This document shows, piece by piece, positions 8,269-16,126 of a stretch of DNA of 64,000 nt (within the stretch, counting starts at the first letter, position 1; each line of letters begins with the position of its first letter). Source of the stretch: Spirochaeta sp. UBA5339 (GTDB lineage Bacteria > Spirochaetota > Spirochaetia > DSM-2461); assembly GCA_002408085.1 (NCBI GenBank), contig DHQL01000016.1, forward strand, positions 31,395-95,394, written 5' to 3'. The notes beneath the pieces are model-generated. The model was not told the origin of the DNA. It was given only the letters and a program-made list of their open reading frames with translations, and did not search any database. Made by a program: the position numbers and the translations under genes.

Positions 8269-11200
8269 CTAGAAATCGTTTTGAAGGTCCTGTTTAATTG
8301 CATCAATAACATCATCAACTGACTTGTGAATTACATTTCCATAGCGACTCTGTCCAGTCCCACCAGCTGACCCAACTGAATGAGAATTAGAGCTTGCGAG
8401 CATTCTCTCCCCAGAAGGAAGACTTTGTGACATGGAAGCTTTATCTGCTTCATAGTTGGCATTAATCCTGTCCATCCGATTCATCTGGTTGTTTAAACTC
8501 GTAGAGTTACTATTCCTTAAAGGCAAGGTTTGTGAATTTGAAGGCTGTTGAAATCTTTGAGGGTTTCCTGCTTGTATCACAGGACTCCTTCCAAGCCCTG
8601 GCACTCCACCGAAATTCGCATAAGATGGAGTAGACATTCTATTGGCATGGGGAAGTGTGTTTGTATTCCAGTGTCCGCCACCTGTTTCAGCCATTACAGC
8701 CTGCACATTCCTTGAGGGAGTGGGCTTATGGGTAGTACTGCCGCTTCGTGGCACAACCTGCAGCCTTGAAGGAGCCTGAAAAGGTTTGGACTTTGGGCTG
8801 GATGTTGCCTGGTTTGCTGCGGTCTTCTTTGACTGAGTAGCTTTTACAGCTGCTGAACTTGATACAACAGGTGCTTTTGCAGGAGTCTGTCTATTGGACG
8901 GAGTGAAATCCACTCCCCTCACGCTGCTTCCCGTAGCTTCTTTGCTGATGGAGTGTACACTCTGTCTGGAGGGTGCCACGCTGTAGCCCAGGTTGCTGTA
9001 GCCTCTACCTGTAAGGATGTGTGGTGATACTGCCACTGGGAGCTGTCTGCTCTGTCCCTTTATGCTCCGTTTGGGAGCTGTTGTGGCTGTTGCCTTTGGA
9101 ACCATGGATGAAACTCTTCCTCGTCTCTGTACGGTTCTGGTCAGGGGCTGTCTCAGGTCGTTGGGAACACTGCTCCAGTCTCCTGCCAGGGCTCCTGTGA
9201 CCATGGGGAGAATGGCCTCTCTTGTAAGGGCCGGGTTTATTACAGCGGCCTGTTCTGTAAAGTCATCGGCTACGGCCTGAACGATCAGGGAGTCCTCTGT
9301 GATAAGAACTGAATCTGTTGTTATTGAACTTTCTGAGATTCCGCTTACTGCTTCAGAAGCTACAGGCAGGGCAATCCCCGATGTAGTCAGCATAGCCTTG
9401 GAAAGTGCTACTCTCTCTTTTGCCGGAATACTCTCCCAGTTTCCCGCCATGGCCTTATCAACAAAGGGGGCAAGGCTCTTCTGCTGCTTTTTGGGAAGGG
9501 AGTAGATGATCTCGCTCTTTACAGGGTTTTGGTGGGTTAGGGCCTGTGGTGCTGTCTTGCTTTCAAGCCTGCCTGTGAGGGCGGTAAACTCGGCCGGGGT
9601 AAAAGACTTCTTCTGCCAGAGAGCTGTGGCTGTCTGGGCTTCTTTCGGGCTCAGGCCGCTCTTTTTGTAGAGAGCCTGTACTGTTGTGGTCTGCTCCTCT
9701 GTTAAGGGGGCTGCTCCCTCACTGGGAGTCTCCAGGGCAGCCAGAAGTCCCTCTGTCATGGTCAGGGCTGTCTCTAAGGTTATTTCATTATCCTCTGCTG
9801 TCTCTGCCTGAATGTTCTCTGTCTTGCTTAAGGGCTGGAACAGCTCCTCCCGGCTGATGCTCTTCGATGAGCTTGTTGAAGCTGCGGCGGTTGTGAGTAC
9901 CTCATGGAGGGGAGCTTCGAAGTGGACCTGTTTCGATGCGATCCTCTTACCGTCGGGGCGGCTCATGCTGATGGAGTCCACAGAGCGTACAAGATCCCCT
10001 GCGGTCATGCCCGTACTCATCTGTATGCTTCTGTATTCGGCCAGGGCGGCGCTCATCATGCGGTTAAAGACCTTACGGTCCACCGGAGGAATATAAAGCT
10101 GTGATGCTGCTTCCTTCACCGATGCCGCCTCTCCCTCAGAGAGGCCTGCGGCGCTGGTTGCCTCGGTCAGCTCTATCTCGTTAAAGAAGTCGTAGGGTCT
10201 GGGGTCTGTACCCTTCCAGGGGTGGCTGCCGCTGGCCAGTTCCCCCAGGGTCAGGCGGCCTGTCATGGTGGCCTTGGAGGGCTCTTCCTGTTTTGAAGCG
10301 GTAAGAGCTTCTTCTAAAACCTCATCCTCTTCAAGGCCGCTGGTCAGGGCCGCTGCGGCCAACAGAGGCAGGGCTCCTGCTATATAGGGGATGGCGGTGG
10401 TCAGCTCATCCTCAGTCAAAGTTTCTGCTTTTGTATCAAGCCAGGAGGTAGCTTTGGGGCTCAGGTCTGTGGCCAGCTCCCTGCGGTCTTCCGGGTTAAA
10501 GGGGTTCAGGGGCACTTCCACGGTTTCCCCTGGCCTGGAGAGGGCCTGTACCGCAGCTTTCCGGCTCAAACCCCGTCTCTGGAGCCTTGTCACCGCGGCA
10601 AGACTCATGGACACCGCGGCCAGCTCCGTCCGGGTGCCGGAGTCCTCCTCGATAATCTTCTTTACCTCCGGGCTCCCCTCGGTGTAGATCATCACATCAC
10701 GACCCAGTTTCTCCCGGTAGAGCTGCTTTGTCTCCTCCGGGGTTGCCTCGGGAAGGACAAGGGCTCTTGGTTCGGTGCCCTTCAGTTCAGTCTGCAGCTT
10801 CTTCAGGGTTTCCCCGGGGTCATTCTTCACGCCCCCGTAGAGCTCCCCGTCCATGGAGTAGTAGTACTCCTCCTCTTCCGAGGCCAAAAGCAGGGCGGCA
10901 TCGTATACCAGGGGGCCGTCCAGGGTGTGGATCAGGGTGATCTCCTTCTTCTGTGTGAGGGGTGTGGTGGTTATACCCTCTTCCTCCCCATGGGATTCAG
11001 TCTCCAGGCGGACCCAGTCTCCCTCTTTGTCAAAGGCGCCGGTCCAGCCCTCTTTCTGCACCTGGTAGTTGGGGTCGTAAGAGTTAAGGTTCCAGTTGAA
11101 GCCGCTGGAGTCCTGCATCCGGTCAAAGCGGACTTTGGCCTTCTCCTTGCTGTACTCACTGCTGGCAGTGCCGTCTCCGTAAAGGTAGAGGCGGGTTGTG

Positions 11201-11634
11201 TTTTTTCCTGTTTGGGGAGATCTTTTTCTCTTTTCGGAGCGGACCAGGGCGGCTGGCTTCAGGTCGTCCAGGCTGCGGCCCATGGATTCCAGGTGCTTCT
11301 CTGTGAGTACGCTCATACTCCCTGTGGTGCCCGCGAAGGTCCAGAGCACTTGCTGGCCGCTGTGGTGCATTGTCATGGTGCGGCGGAAGTCGTCTATTCT
11401 GTCCTGGTCACGCTGGCCGCCGGGGAAGAACTCATCGGGGTTGATAAAGGCGCTCTCCTCCTCCATCTGGCCCGAGGAGACCAGCTGGGACTCCAGGGCG
11501 CGGCGGGCCTCGTTTTGCAGGGTGGGGTTGTCCTCATTCAGGCCCCTTTCGTAGCTGTCGAAGGCCTGGACAACTTCATCGTCCTTTTTCTGGTAGAACC
11601 CCTCTGAGATATAATTGAATACTTCGCCTATCAT
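8269..11634 (-). CDS. Very large CIS-associated protein; candidate tape measure or cargo scaffold
   Basis: 1121 residues, not recognised. The first 230 residues look globular, with Trp/Tyr/Gly-rich segments. Residues 280-850 are Ala/Leu/Glu-rich and helical, with a repeated element (MAGNWESIPAKERVALSKAM and LAGDWSSVPNDLRQPLTRTV). Residues 850-1090 are a disordered Ser/Thr/Pro/Gln-rich stretch, and a short charged helix closes the protein (VDDVIDAIKQDLQNDF). In phage tails the tape-measure gene directly follows the tail-assembly chaperone, and this gene directly follows the tail-assembly and DUF6760 genes. That position supports a tape-measure role, but the long disordered tail is more like a cargo or packing protein. 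Base composition drops in its 3' third, approaching the AT-rich cargo genes. Ribosome site GGGGGATAAGG. Confidence 0.5.
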   Translation of the reverse strand: MIGEVFNYISEGFYQKKDDEVVQAFDSYERGLNEDNPTLQNEARRALESQLVSSGQMEEESAFINPDEFFPGGQRDQDRIDDFRRTMTMHHSGQQVLWTFAGTTGSMSVLTEKHLESMGRSLDDLKPAALVRSEKRKRSPQTGKNTTRLYLYGDGTASSEYSKEKAKVRFDRMQDSSGFNWNLNSYDPNYQVQKEGWTGAFDKEGDWVRLETESHGEEEGITTTPLTQKKEITLIHTLDGPLVYDAALLLASEEEEYYYSMDGELYGGVKNDPGETLKKLQTELKGTEPRALVLPEATPEETKQLYREKLGRDVMIYTEGSPEVKKIIEEDSGTRTELAAVSMSLAAVTRLQRRGLSRKAAVQALSRPGETVEVPLNPFNPEDRRELATDLSPKATSWLDTKAETLTEDELTTAIPYIAGALPLLAAAALTSGLEEDEVLEEALTASKQEEPSKATMTGRLTLGELASGSHPWKGTDPRPYDFFNEIELTEATSAAGLSEGEAASVKEAASQLYIPPVDRKVFNRMMSAALAEYRSIQMSTGMTAGDLVRSVDSISMSRPDGKRIASKQVHFEAPLHEVLTTAAASTSSSKSISREELFQPLSKTENIQAETAEDNEITLETALTMTEGLLAALETPSEGAAPLTEEQTTTVQALYKKSGLSPKEAQTATALWQKKSFTPAEFTALTGRLESKTAPQALTHQNPVKSEIIYSLPKKQQKSLAPFVDKAMAGNWESIPAKERVALSKAMLTTSGIALPVASEAVSGISESSITTDSVLITEDSLIVQAVADDFTEQAAVINPALTREAILPMVTGALAGDWSSVPNDLRQPLTRTVQRRGRVSSMVPKATATTAPKRSIKGQSRQLPVAVSPHILTGRGYSNLGYSVAPSRQSVHSISKEATGSSVRGVDFTPSNRQTPAKAPVVSSSAAVKATQSKKTAANQATSSPKSKPFQAPSRLQVVPRSGSTTHKPTPSRNVQAVMAETGGGHWNTNTLPHANRMSTPSYANFGGVPGLGRSPVIQAGNPQRFQQPSNSQTLPLRNSNSTSLNNQMNRMDRINANYEADKASMSQSLPSGERMLASSNSHSVGSAGGTGQSRYGNVIHKSVDDVIDAIKQDLQNDF

Positions 11635-11636
11635 CC

Positions 11637-11834
11637 TTATCCCCCTTCCCTCGTTCTGAGGCCGGCAACAAAGTTGTTTGTCCTCGCTGTTATCTGATCA
11701 TTGATTCTGGCCAGTTCTGAAAGCCAGAGCTTCCTCTCCCGCCTGCTTAACTCCATCACCTCTTTCCGGCTCCAGTGGAAGTAGTAGGCCAGGTACGCCG
11801 CCTCTCCGTAAACATCTCCGGAAAGACGGCTTAT
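11637..11834 (-). CDS. DUF6760-like small CIS protein with apparent AUA start
   Basis: A 65-residue frame ending in TAA at 11637-11639 encodes GDVYGEAAYLAYYFHWSRKE, the signature of the small DUF6760 proteins that accompany tail-assembly proteins in eCIS and phage-tail-like loci. The family normally starts about six residues before this motif. Here that position holds ATA (11832-11834), overlapping the TAA stop of the upstream gene as ATAA. Neighbouring genes in the operon overlap as ATGA, so ATAA could be a mutated ATGA in which the stop was kept and the start became AUA. No in-frame ATG, GTG or TTG lies before the conserved region. Either an AUA start is used or the gene is poorly expressed. 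Confidence 0.7.
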   Translation of the reverse strand: MSRLSGDVYGEAAYLAYYFHWSRKEVMELSRRERKLWLSELARINDQITARTNNFVAGLRTREGG

Positions 11835-12562
11835 GCTTCCCCCGGGAGGCTTAACTCCACCCGGATGTCGCTGCCGCAGCTGCAGGGCGATTTGATCGAC
11901 CTGACAACGCCGTTATTCAGTTCGTTAAAAAGGTCCACCAGAAAGCTGAAGTCCCTGGGGGTCAGCTTGCTGATCACCCCGGTGTTGATGGCCTTCTCGG
12001 CCCCCAGCTTTTTGACGCTCCTTGTTAAAAGGCCCACATAGTACCAGCTGGCGCTGCGCCGGGCCCTCTCGTCCCGGTAGAGGGTGATGTAGTCCTTGCA
12101 CCGGGACATCTGCATCTTGCCCTTCACCTTCGTACCGATTTCGGGCTTCAGGCCGCTGCCCTGGGGCAGGGAGAAGCCGCACTCGGTTTTAGTTTCCTCT
12201 GTATCCTTTGTCTTGAAGAGCGTGGGGACATCCAGGTCGTTCTGTGCGCCGCAGGAGGGGCATCTGAACCGGGGCTTTGCGCCGCTGTTGACCGAGTTGA
12301 AGAGCATCTGGAGGTAGAGGAAGTCCGCTTCATAGAGCTCCATCAGGGAGTCAGGGCCCACCTGGGGGAGGCTTCCCAGGGAGATGATCAGCCGGGCAAG
12401 GAGTTCCAGGTCCCTCTGACGGTCGTTGAACTGGACCCCGTCGGACTCCTGGAGTTCCAGTTCATCCTCGGCGGTAACGGCCCTCATCACACCCTTGCGG
12501 TGGAGAGTTCCCTTGCTGTCGGTCAGGCCTATGGGCAGGTAGAATTCGGTCTCTTCTTTCAT
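11831..12562 (-). CDS. Phage tail assembly (gp41/gpE-like) protein with zinc ribbon
   Basis: 243 residues. The N-terminus (FYLPIGLTDSKGTLHRKGVM, then AVTAEDELELQ and LARLIISLGSLPQVGPDSLMEL) fits the tail-assembly or chaperone proteins of Mu-like phages and eCIS loci. They help load the tape measure or coat the hub before tube growth. A CPSCG knuckle near residue 107 and a CSCG near residue 230 suggest a zinc ribbon. The start overlaps the preceding stop (ATGA) and the stop overlaps the DUF6760 frame, so translation is coupled. The position just upstream of the 1121-residue gene matches chaperone/tape-measure order in phages. Confidence 0.65.
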   Translation of the reverse strand: MKEETEFYLPIGLTDSKGTLHRKGVMRAVTAEDELELQESDGVQFNDRQRDLELLARLIISLGSLPQVGPDSLMELYEADFLYLQMLFNSVNSGAKPRFRCPSCGAQNDLDVPTLFKTKDTEETKTECGFSLPQGSGLKPEIGTKVKGKMQMSRCKDYITLYRDERARRSASWYYVGLLTRSVKKLGAEKAINTGVISKLTPRDFSFLVDLFNELNNGVVRSIKSPCSCGSDIRVELSLPGEA

Positions 12563-12759
12563 AATTTCTCCAGTTCGGTAATCACAAAGGCGTCCATCTT
12601 TTCCAGGGTGGACTGGTCCAGGGGTTCAAAGGCAAACTCCATGGAAAGGCTGTCTATCAGGGAGCGGCGGAGGGAGGGATCGGGTAGATCCTTCAGGTCC
12701 AGCTCTCCTGTGGCGGGGTCTATATAGACGTATTTACGCTTTGTTTTTTCTTCTGCCAT
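12559..12759 (-). CDS. Small conserved-position hypothetical CIS protein
   Basis: 66 residues (MAEEKTKRKYVYIDPATGEL...), acidic, without membrane segment. Overlapping junctions on both sides (TGATG upstream, ATGA downstream) show that it belongs to the operon and is translated with it. No family recognised; by position it could be a hub or chaperone accessory. Confidence 0.6.
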   Translation of the reverse strand: MAEEKTKRKYVYIDPATGELDLKDLPDPSLRRSLIDSLSMEFAFEPLDQSTLEKMDAFVITELEKL

Positions 12760-13109
12760 CAGTTGAGCTCCAGCTGGCTGAAACGGCCTGTTTCAGCGGT
12801 TGTGTCGTTATTCTTTTCGGGAGGAGGTGTTGCTTTTACTTCCTCCTCTTCCCTTGAGAGTTCAATCTTACGCCCTCCCCGTCTGAAGAAGACCCTGCCC
12901 CCTTCGACGGTCAGGTCGTTGAGTTCAGGAAAGGTGTACCTGCTCTTCATATGCTGGATCAGGGAGACGAAGTTGGGGATCTCCGGTTCTGCTGCTTTTA
13001 TTGGCTGAGGTGTTTGTTCACTATTGTTATTTTTGAACTCATTGTAGAGGAGAGCAAAGCCCTCCTGCAGTACCTGGGGGCTCAGTTTTTCAAGGTCCGA
13101 TTTATCCAT
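12759..13109 (-). CDS. Hypothetical CIS operon protein
   Basis: 116 residues, soluble and charged. The N-terminal helix (DLEKLSPQVLQEGFALLYNEF) is followed by a Pro-rich linker, a short compact stretch with EGGRVFFRRGGRKIELS, and a disordered tail. No family recognised. The start at 13109 has an AGGAG site within the end of the upstream gene, and its stop overlaps the next start, so it is co-translated with its neighbours. Confidence 0.55.
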   Translation of the reverse strand: MDKSDLEKLSPQVLQEGFALLYNEFKNNNSEQTPQPIKAAEPEIPNFVSLIQHMKSRYTFPELNDLTVEGGRVFFRRGGRKIELSREEEEVKATPPPEKNNDTTAETGRFSQLELN

Positions 13110-13824
13110 TTAAAATCTCCTGTTCAAAGCGCAGCCAGCTGCCTGACTGGTCTTTTTCTTTGGGCCTGTACCCCATATGGGGGCCGCCGGTGCAGTCTGT
13201 AAAAGAGCTCTCTCTGTGGTCTATACACTCCCAGTCCACATTGACAAAGGAGCAGTTGATAAAGACGCAGTCCTTAAGGGTGGTAAAGGCAAGAGCGGTG
13301 CCGCTGAAGGAGCAGCTTAGAAAGAGGCAGCCTGTGAAGCTTGAGTTCCTGAAACCCGTTGTTCCCGAGGGGTGGTCTGCCGAGAGGGAGGTCTTGAAGA
13401 AGCAGCAGTCTGTGATGGAGCCTCTGTTGACCTCGGCTTCCTCTATGAGGCAGTGGTTTATGGTTGTTTTTTTCAGGATCAGTTTCGGGGCGGCACTGCA
13501 CCTGATGCGGGAGTTGCTGAGAGTTGTGTTTTCCCAGAGGCTCTGGCGGAGTTGGCAGCTGGTAAAGCTGGTCTCTTCCAGGGTGGAGTTTGTTAATTCC
13601 GCGTTCTGGAAGTTGGACTGGAGGAACTCGCACTCGTTGATATGGCAGTTTTTCATACGGGTTTCGTCCATTACGGCCCGCTCGGTGGACATCCTGGTGA
13701 TGGTCCTGTCCCGGAACTCCAGGTCCGTAAAGGAGCCGTTTTTAAGCTGCCAGTCGTTGAGATTGCTTCTGGAGCGGAGCTGTTCCTCTATAAGGGCTCT
13801 GGTGCCCTGTCCCTGAAAGATCAT
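13102..13824 (-). CDS. Pentapeptide-repeat-like beta-helical protein
   Basis: 240 residues with many short repeats of the A(N/D)LxX type in degenerate form: CHINECEFLQSNFQNAELTN, STLEETSFTSCQLRQSLW, and later SSFTGCLFLSCSFSGTALAF. This pattern predicts a right-handed quadrilateral beta-helix from about residue 25 to 225. Many Cys residues occur within the repeats. Such proteins can mimic nucleic acid or serve as structural rods; a role here is unknown. Start and stop are coupled to DUF2997 (ATGA) and to the next small gene. A pentapeptide-repeat protein is not a standard CIS component. Confidence 0.65.
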   Translation of the reverse strand: MIFQGQGTRALIEEQLRSRSNLNDWQLKNGSFTDLEFRDRTITRMSTERAVMDETRMKNCHINECEFLQSNFQNAELTNSTLEETSFTSCQLRQSLWENTTLSNSRIRCSAAPKLILKKTTINHCLIEEAEVNRGSITDCCFFKTSLSADHPSGTTGFRNSSFTGCLFLSCSFSGTALAFTTLKDCVFINCSFVNVDWECIDHRESSFTDCTGGPHMGYRPKEKDQSGSWLRFEQEILNG

Positions 13825-14027
13825 TGAACCTCTTCTTCCTGATGGATATTGATTGATTCTTCTTCCTTGTAGAACTCCGATGTTTTTTCACGGTTTGTGA
13901 CGATCCCCAGGGCCTCTTCCAGCTCCTTTGTAAGCTTCAGACAGCTGGTGCCGTCCACTCCCTGTACGTGGATCTCCACCTCGCCGTTCTTGTTGATGGT
14001 GATCTCCATCTCCTCTTTCTTTGCCAT
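13821..14027 (-). CDS. DUF2997 family protein
   Basis: 68 residues. MEITINKNGEVEIHVQGVDG and CLKLTKELEEALG match the small DUF2997 family, which has a beta-hairpin followed by a conserved Cys and helix. In cyanobacteria and other bacteria DUF2997 genes sit with DUF1257 (Ycf35) and a Ycf46-like AAA ATPase. Both partners are present in this locus: the ATPase directly upstream and DUF1257 about 10 kb away in the same operon. The biochemical role is unknown. Good ribosome site (AAGGAGAGGAGC); the stop overlaps the next start as ATGA. Confidence 0.85.
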   Translation of the reverse strand: MAKKEEMEITINKNGEVEIHVQGVDGTSCLKLTKELEEALGIVTNREKTSEFYKEEESINIHQEEEVQ

Positions 14028-14037
14028 GCTCCTCTCC

Positions 14038-15570
14038 TTACACCATTTCCAGTTTCCGGGAGGACTCTTCCTCCTCCTGGAAGCTCACTTCGCTGGCCTT
14101 GCGGGCCCTGAGTTCCGCCCAGTCCCTGATCTTCTTGATCTCCTCGTTCATGGTCTGTGACAGGGGGATCATGGTTCCCGCGGAAGAGGAGAGGATGGGC
14201 TGGTCCACGTCGGTACCCTTGTCAAAGGCGTCGTAGAGGGCGCTGATAACCACCTCTTCGATCTCCGAACCCGAATAGCCCCGGCAGAGGCGGGCCATCT
14301 CGTCGAGGTCGTAGTTTTCGGGGTCCCTCTTCCTCTTTTTCAGATGAATACGGAAGATCTCCTTTCTCTCCTCGTGGTTGGGCAGATCGATAAAGAAGAT
14401 CTCATCAAAACGGCCCTTTCTGAGGAGCTCCGGGGGGAGCTGGGAGATATTGTTGCTGGTGGCCACAACGAAAACGGGGCTGGTCTTCTCCTGGAGCCAG
14501 GTGAGGAAGGTACCGAAGACCCGGGCGGAGGTACCGCCGTCGGAGGTGCCTGAGGAGCCCATGCCGGAAAAGCCCTTTTCCAGCTCGTCGAGCCAGAGGA
14601 TGGAGGGGGCGATGGATTCGGCGGTCTGAATCGCCTTGCGGACGTTCTCCTCACTGCTTCCCACCAGGCTGGAGAAGACCTTGCCCACATCCAGACGCAG
14701 CAGGGGAAGCTGCCAGAGAGAGCTGACCGCCTTGGCAGTCAGAGACTTACCGCAGCCGGGAATACCGATCATCAGGATACCCTTGGGTTCGGGGAGGCCG
14801 AAGTCACGGGCCTCTTTGGTAAAGGCCTGGCTCCTCTTGCCCAGCCAGTGCTTCAGGTTTTCAAGGCCGCCGATCTCCTTCATCTCCTCGTGGGCCCGGT
14901 AGTACTCCAGAACCCCCGATTTGCGGATGATCTGTTCCTTCTCCGAGAGGATCACGGTGATGTCGAAGCCTCCGGTCTGAACAAGAGACTTGGCAAAGAC
15001 GTTCTCCGCCTCTTCGGCGGTGAGTCCCAGGGCCGCTTCCACCACCTTCTCCTTGGGGAGGTTCTCGTCCCAGAGGGTCTTGGAGCCCCCCAGGGAGCCG
15101 CTGATATCATCGATAATCTTCTCCAGGGTGGCCTTGTCGGGAAGATCGAAGTCCACGATGGTCATCTCCTTCTCCACATCCTGGGGAACTTTGAGGGTCG
15201 GTGAGAGGAGGATCACATTCTTCATGCTCATCTTCAACTCCCGGCCGATATCCCTGAGCTTGCGGATCACAACGGGATCGTTGAGATAGGGGTGGAAGTC
15301 CCGCAGAAGGAAGAGGCCGTTGATGTCGCACTCCATAATATGGTCAAGGATCTTCAGGGGCTCCCGGAGGTCGGCGGCGCAGCTGTTGTCGTCTGCCTCA
15401 AGGCCCTTGGTGATGGACCAGATAAAAAGGCGCTTGTTCCGGGTGCTGACAATGGACTTCAGGGTGTCCTCCACCCTCTTCTCCTCGCTGGAGACGATCT
15501 GGATCAGGGGGTAGCGGGCCCGGATCAGGACCTCAATTCTCTCTTTGATGCTCAGGTTCAGTTCTTTCAT
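14038..15570 (-). CDS. Ycf46-like AAA+ ATPase of the CIS locus
   Basis: 510 residues. The N-terminal 190 residues (LIRARYPLIQIVSSEEKRVE, then LFLLRDFHPYLNDPVVIRKL) match the Ycf46 N-domain. The AAA+ module follows with Walker A GIPGCGKS (near 268), Walker B SILWLDELEK (near 325), a sensor-1 region FVVATSNN and the arginine-finger region KGRFDEIFFIDLP. Classical eCIS loci carry one AAA+ ATPase (Pvc15/Afp15) needed for cargo loading or particle assembly, and this gene occupies that place. Its N-domain is instead that of Ycf46, and it sits with DUF2997, DUF1257 and a radical-SAM gene. Start chosen for its AGGAATATAAG site one base after the upstream stop. Confidence 0.85.
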   Translation of the reverse strand: MKELNLSIKERIEVLIRARYPLIQIVSSEEKRVEDTLKSIVSTRNKRLFIWSITKGLEADDNSCAADLREPLKILDHIMECDINGLFLLRDFHPYLNDPVVIRKLRDIGRELKMSMKNVILLSPTLKVPQDVEKEMTIVDFDLPDKATLEKIIDDISGSLGGSKTLWDENLPKEKVVEAALGLTAEEAENVFAKSLVQTGGFDITVILSEKEQIIRKSGVLEYYRAHEEMKEIGGLENLKHWLGKRSQAFTKEARDFGLPEPKGILMIGIPGCGKSLTAKAVSSLWQLPLLRLDVGKVFSSLVGSSEENVRKAIQTAESIAPSILWLDELEKGFSGMGSSGTSDGGTSARVFGTFLTWLQEKTSPVFVVATSNNISQLPPELLRKGRFDEIFFIDLPNHEERKEIFRIHLKKRKRDPENYDLDEMARLCRGYSGSEIEEVVISALYDAFDKGTDVDQPILSSSAGTMIPLSQTMNEEIKKIRDWAELRARKASEVSFQEEEESSRKLEMV

Positions 15571-15571
15571 C

Positions 15572-16126
15572 TTATATTCCTGTTTTTGTTACTACGCCCG
15601 TGGAGCCCAGGATGTATTCCTGCTCCACATAGGCGGTTTTTCTCATCTTCTTCATCTTCAAACCGGCTCGGGAGAGGGGGATGACCCTCTGGTTGGCGGA
15701 GCCCGTCCATTCGCCGTCGGGTGGGATAAAGCGGCTGAAGGGGCCGTCCAGAAGGAGGTCCGTATATTTAAGCAGCTCCTTTGCTCCCTTAACCTCGTTC
15801 TTTACAAGATCCTCATAGCGGAATCCCGTGTAGACCATGGTGTTCAGGCCGTAATTTTTAAACTGCTTTAAAAGCACCGCCAGCTCCGGGGCCTGCAGAA
15901 AGGGTTCCCCTCCGGAGATTGTCACCCCTTCCAGATTGGCGGGATCGCTGTTGCGGATAATATCCTTTACAGTCAGATCCTCGCCGCCGATAAAGGGCTT
16001 TGCCGTATAATTAAAACATCCCGGGCAGTTGAAGCAGCAGCCCTGGACCCAGAGAGTAAAACGGCGTCCCGGCCCATTGGTCAGTGAGAGAGGGACGATC
16101 CTGTGGACCCTGAGGGTTGTATTCAT
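15572..16126 (-). CDS. Small radical-SAM activase-like iron-sulfur protein
   Basis: 184 residues when started at the ATG at 16126, which overlaps the stop of the spike-hub gene as ATGA. It contains the radical-SAM CxxxCxxC motif (C30, C34, C37 in GCCFNCPGCFN), the GGEPF motif (TISGGEPFLQ) and a short TIM-type core, like NrdG or PflA-type activases. These enzymes bind one [4Fe-4S] cluster and S-adenosylmethionine and often install a glycyl radical or modify a partner. No glycyl-radical enzyme is in the window, so the substrate is unknown. One base separates it from the Ycf46-like ATPase, so the two are made together. Confidence 0.8.
   Translation of the reverse strand: MNTTLRVHRIVPLSLTNGPGRRFTLWVQGCCFNCPGCFNYTAKPFIGGEDLTVKDIIRNSDPANLEGVTISGGEPFLQAPELAVLLKQFKNYGLNTMVYTGFRYEDLVKNEVKGAKELLKYTDLLLDGPFSRFIPPDGEWTGSANQRVIPLSRAGLKMKKMRKTAYVEQEYILGSTGVVTKTGI

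Noticed and set aside
10391..11607. Long open frames on the plus strand across the 1121-residue gene
   Set aside because: They are antisense frames kept open by GC-rich codon bias. They lack ribosome sites and recognisable domains, while the minus-strand gene has a good start and operon context.
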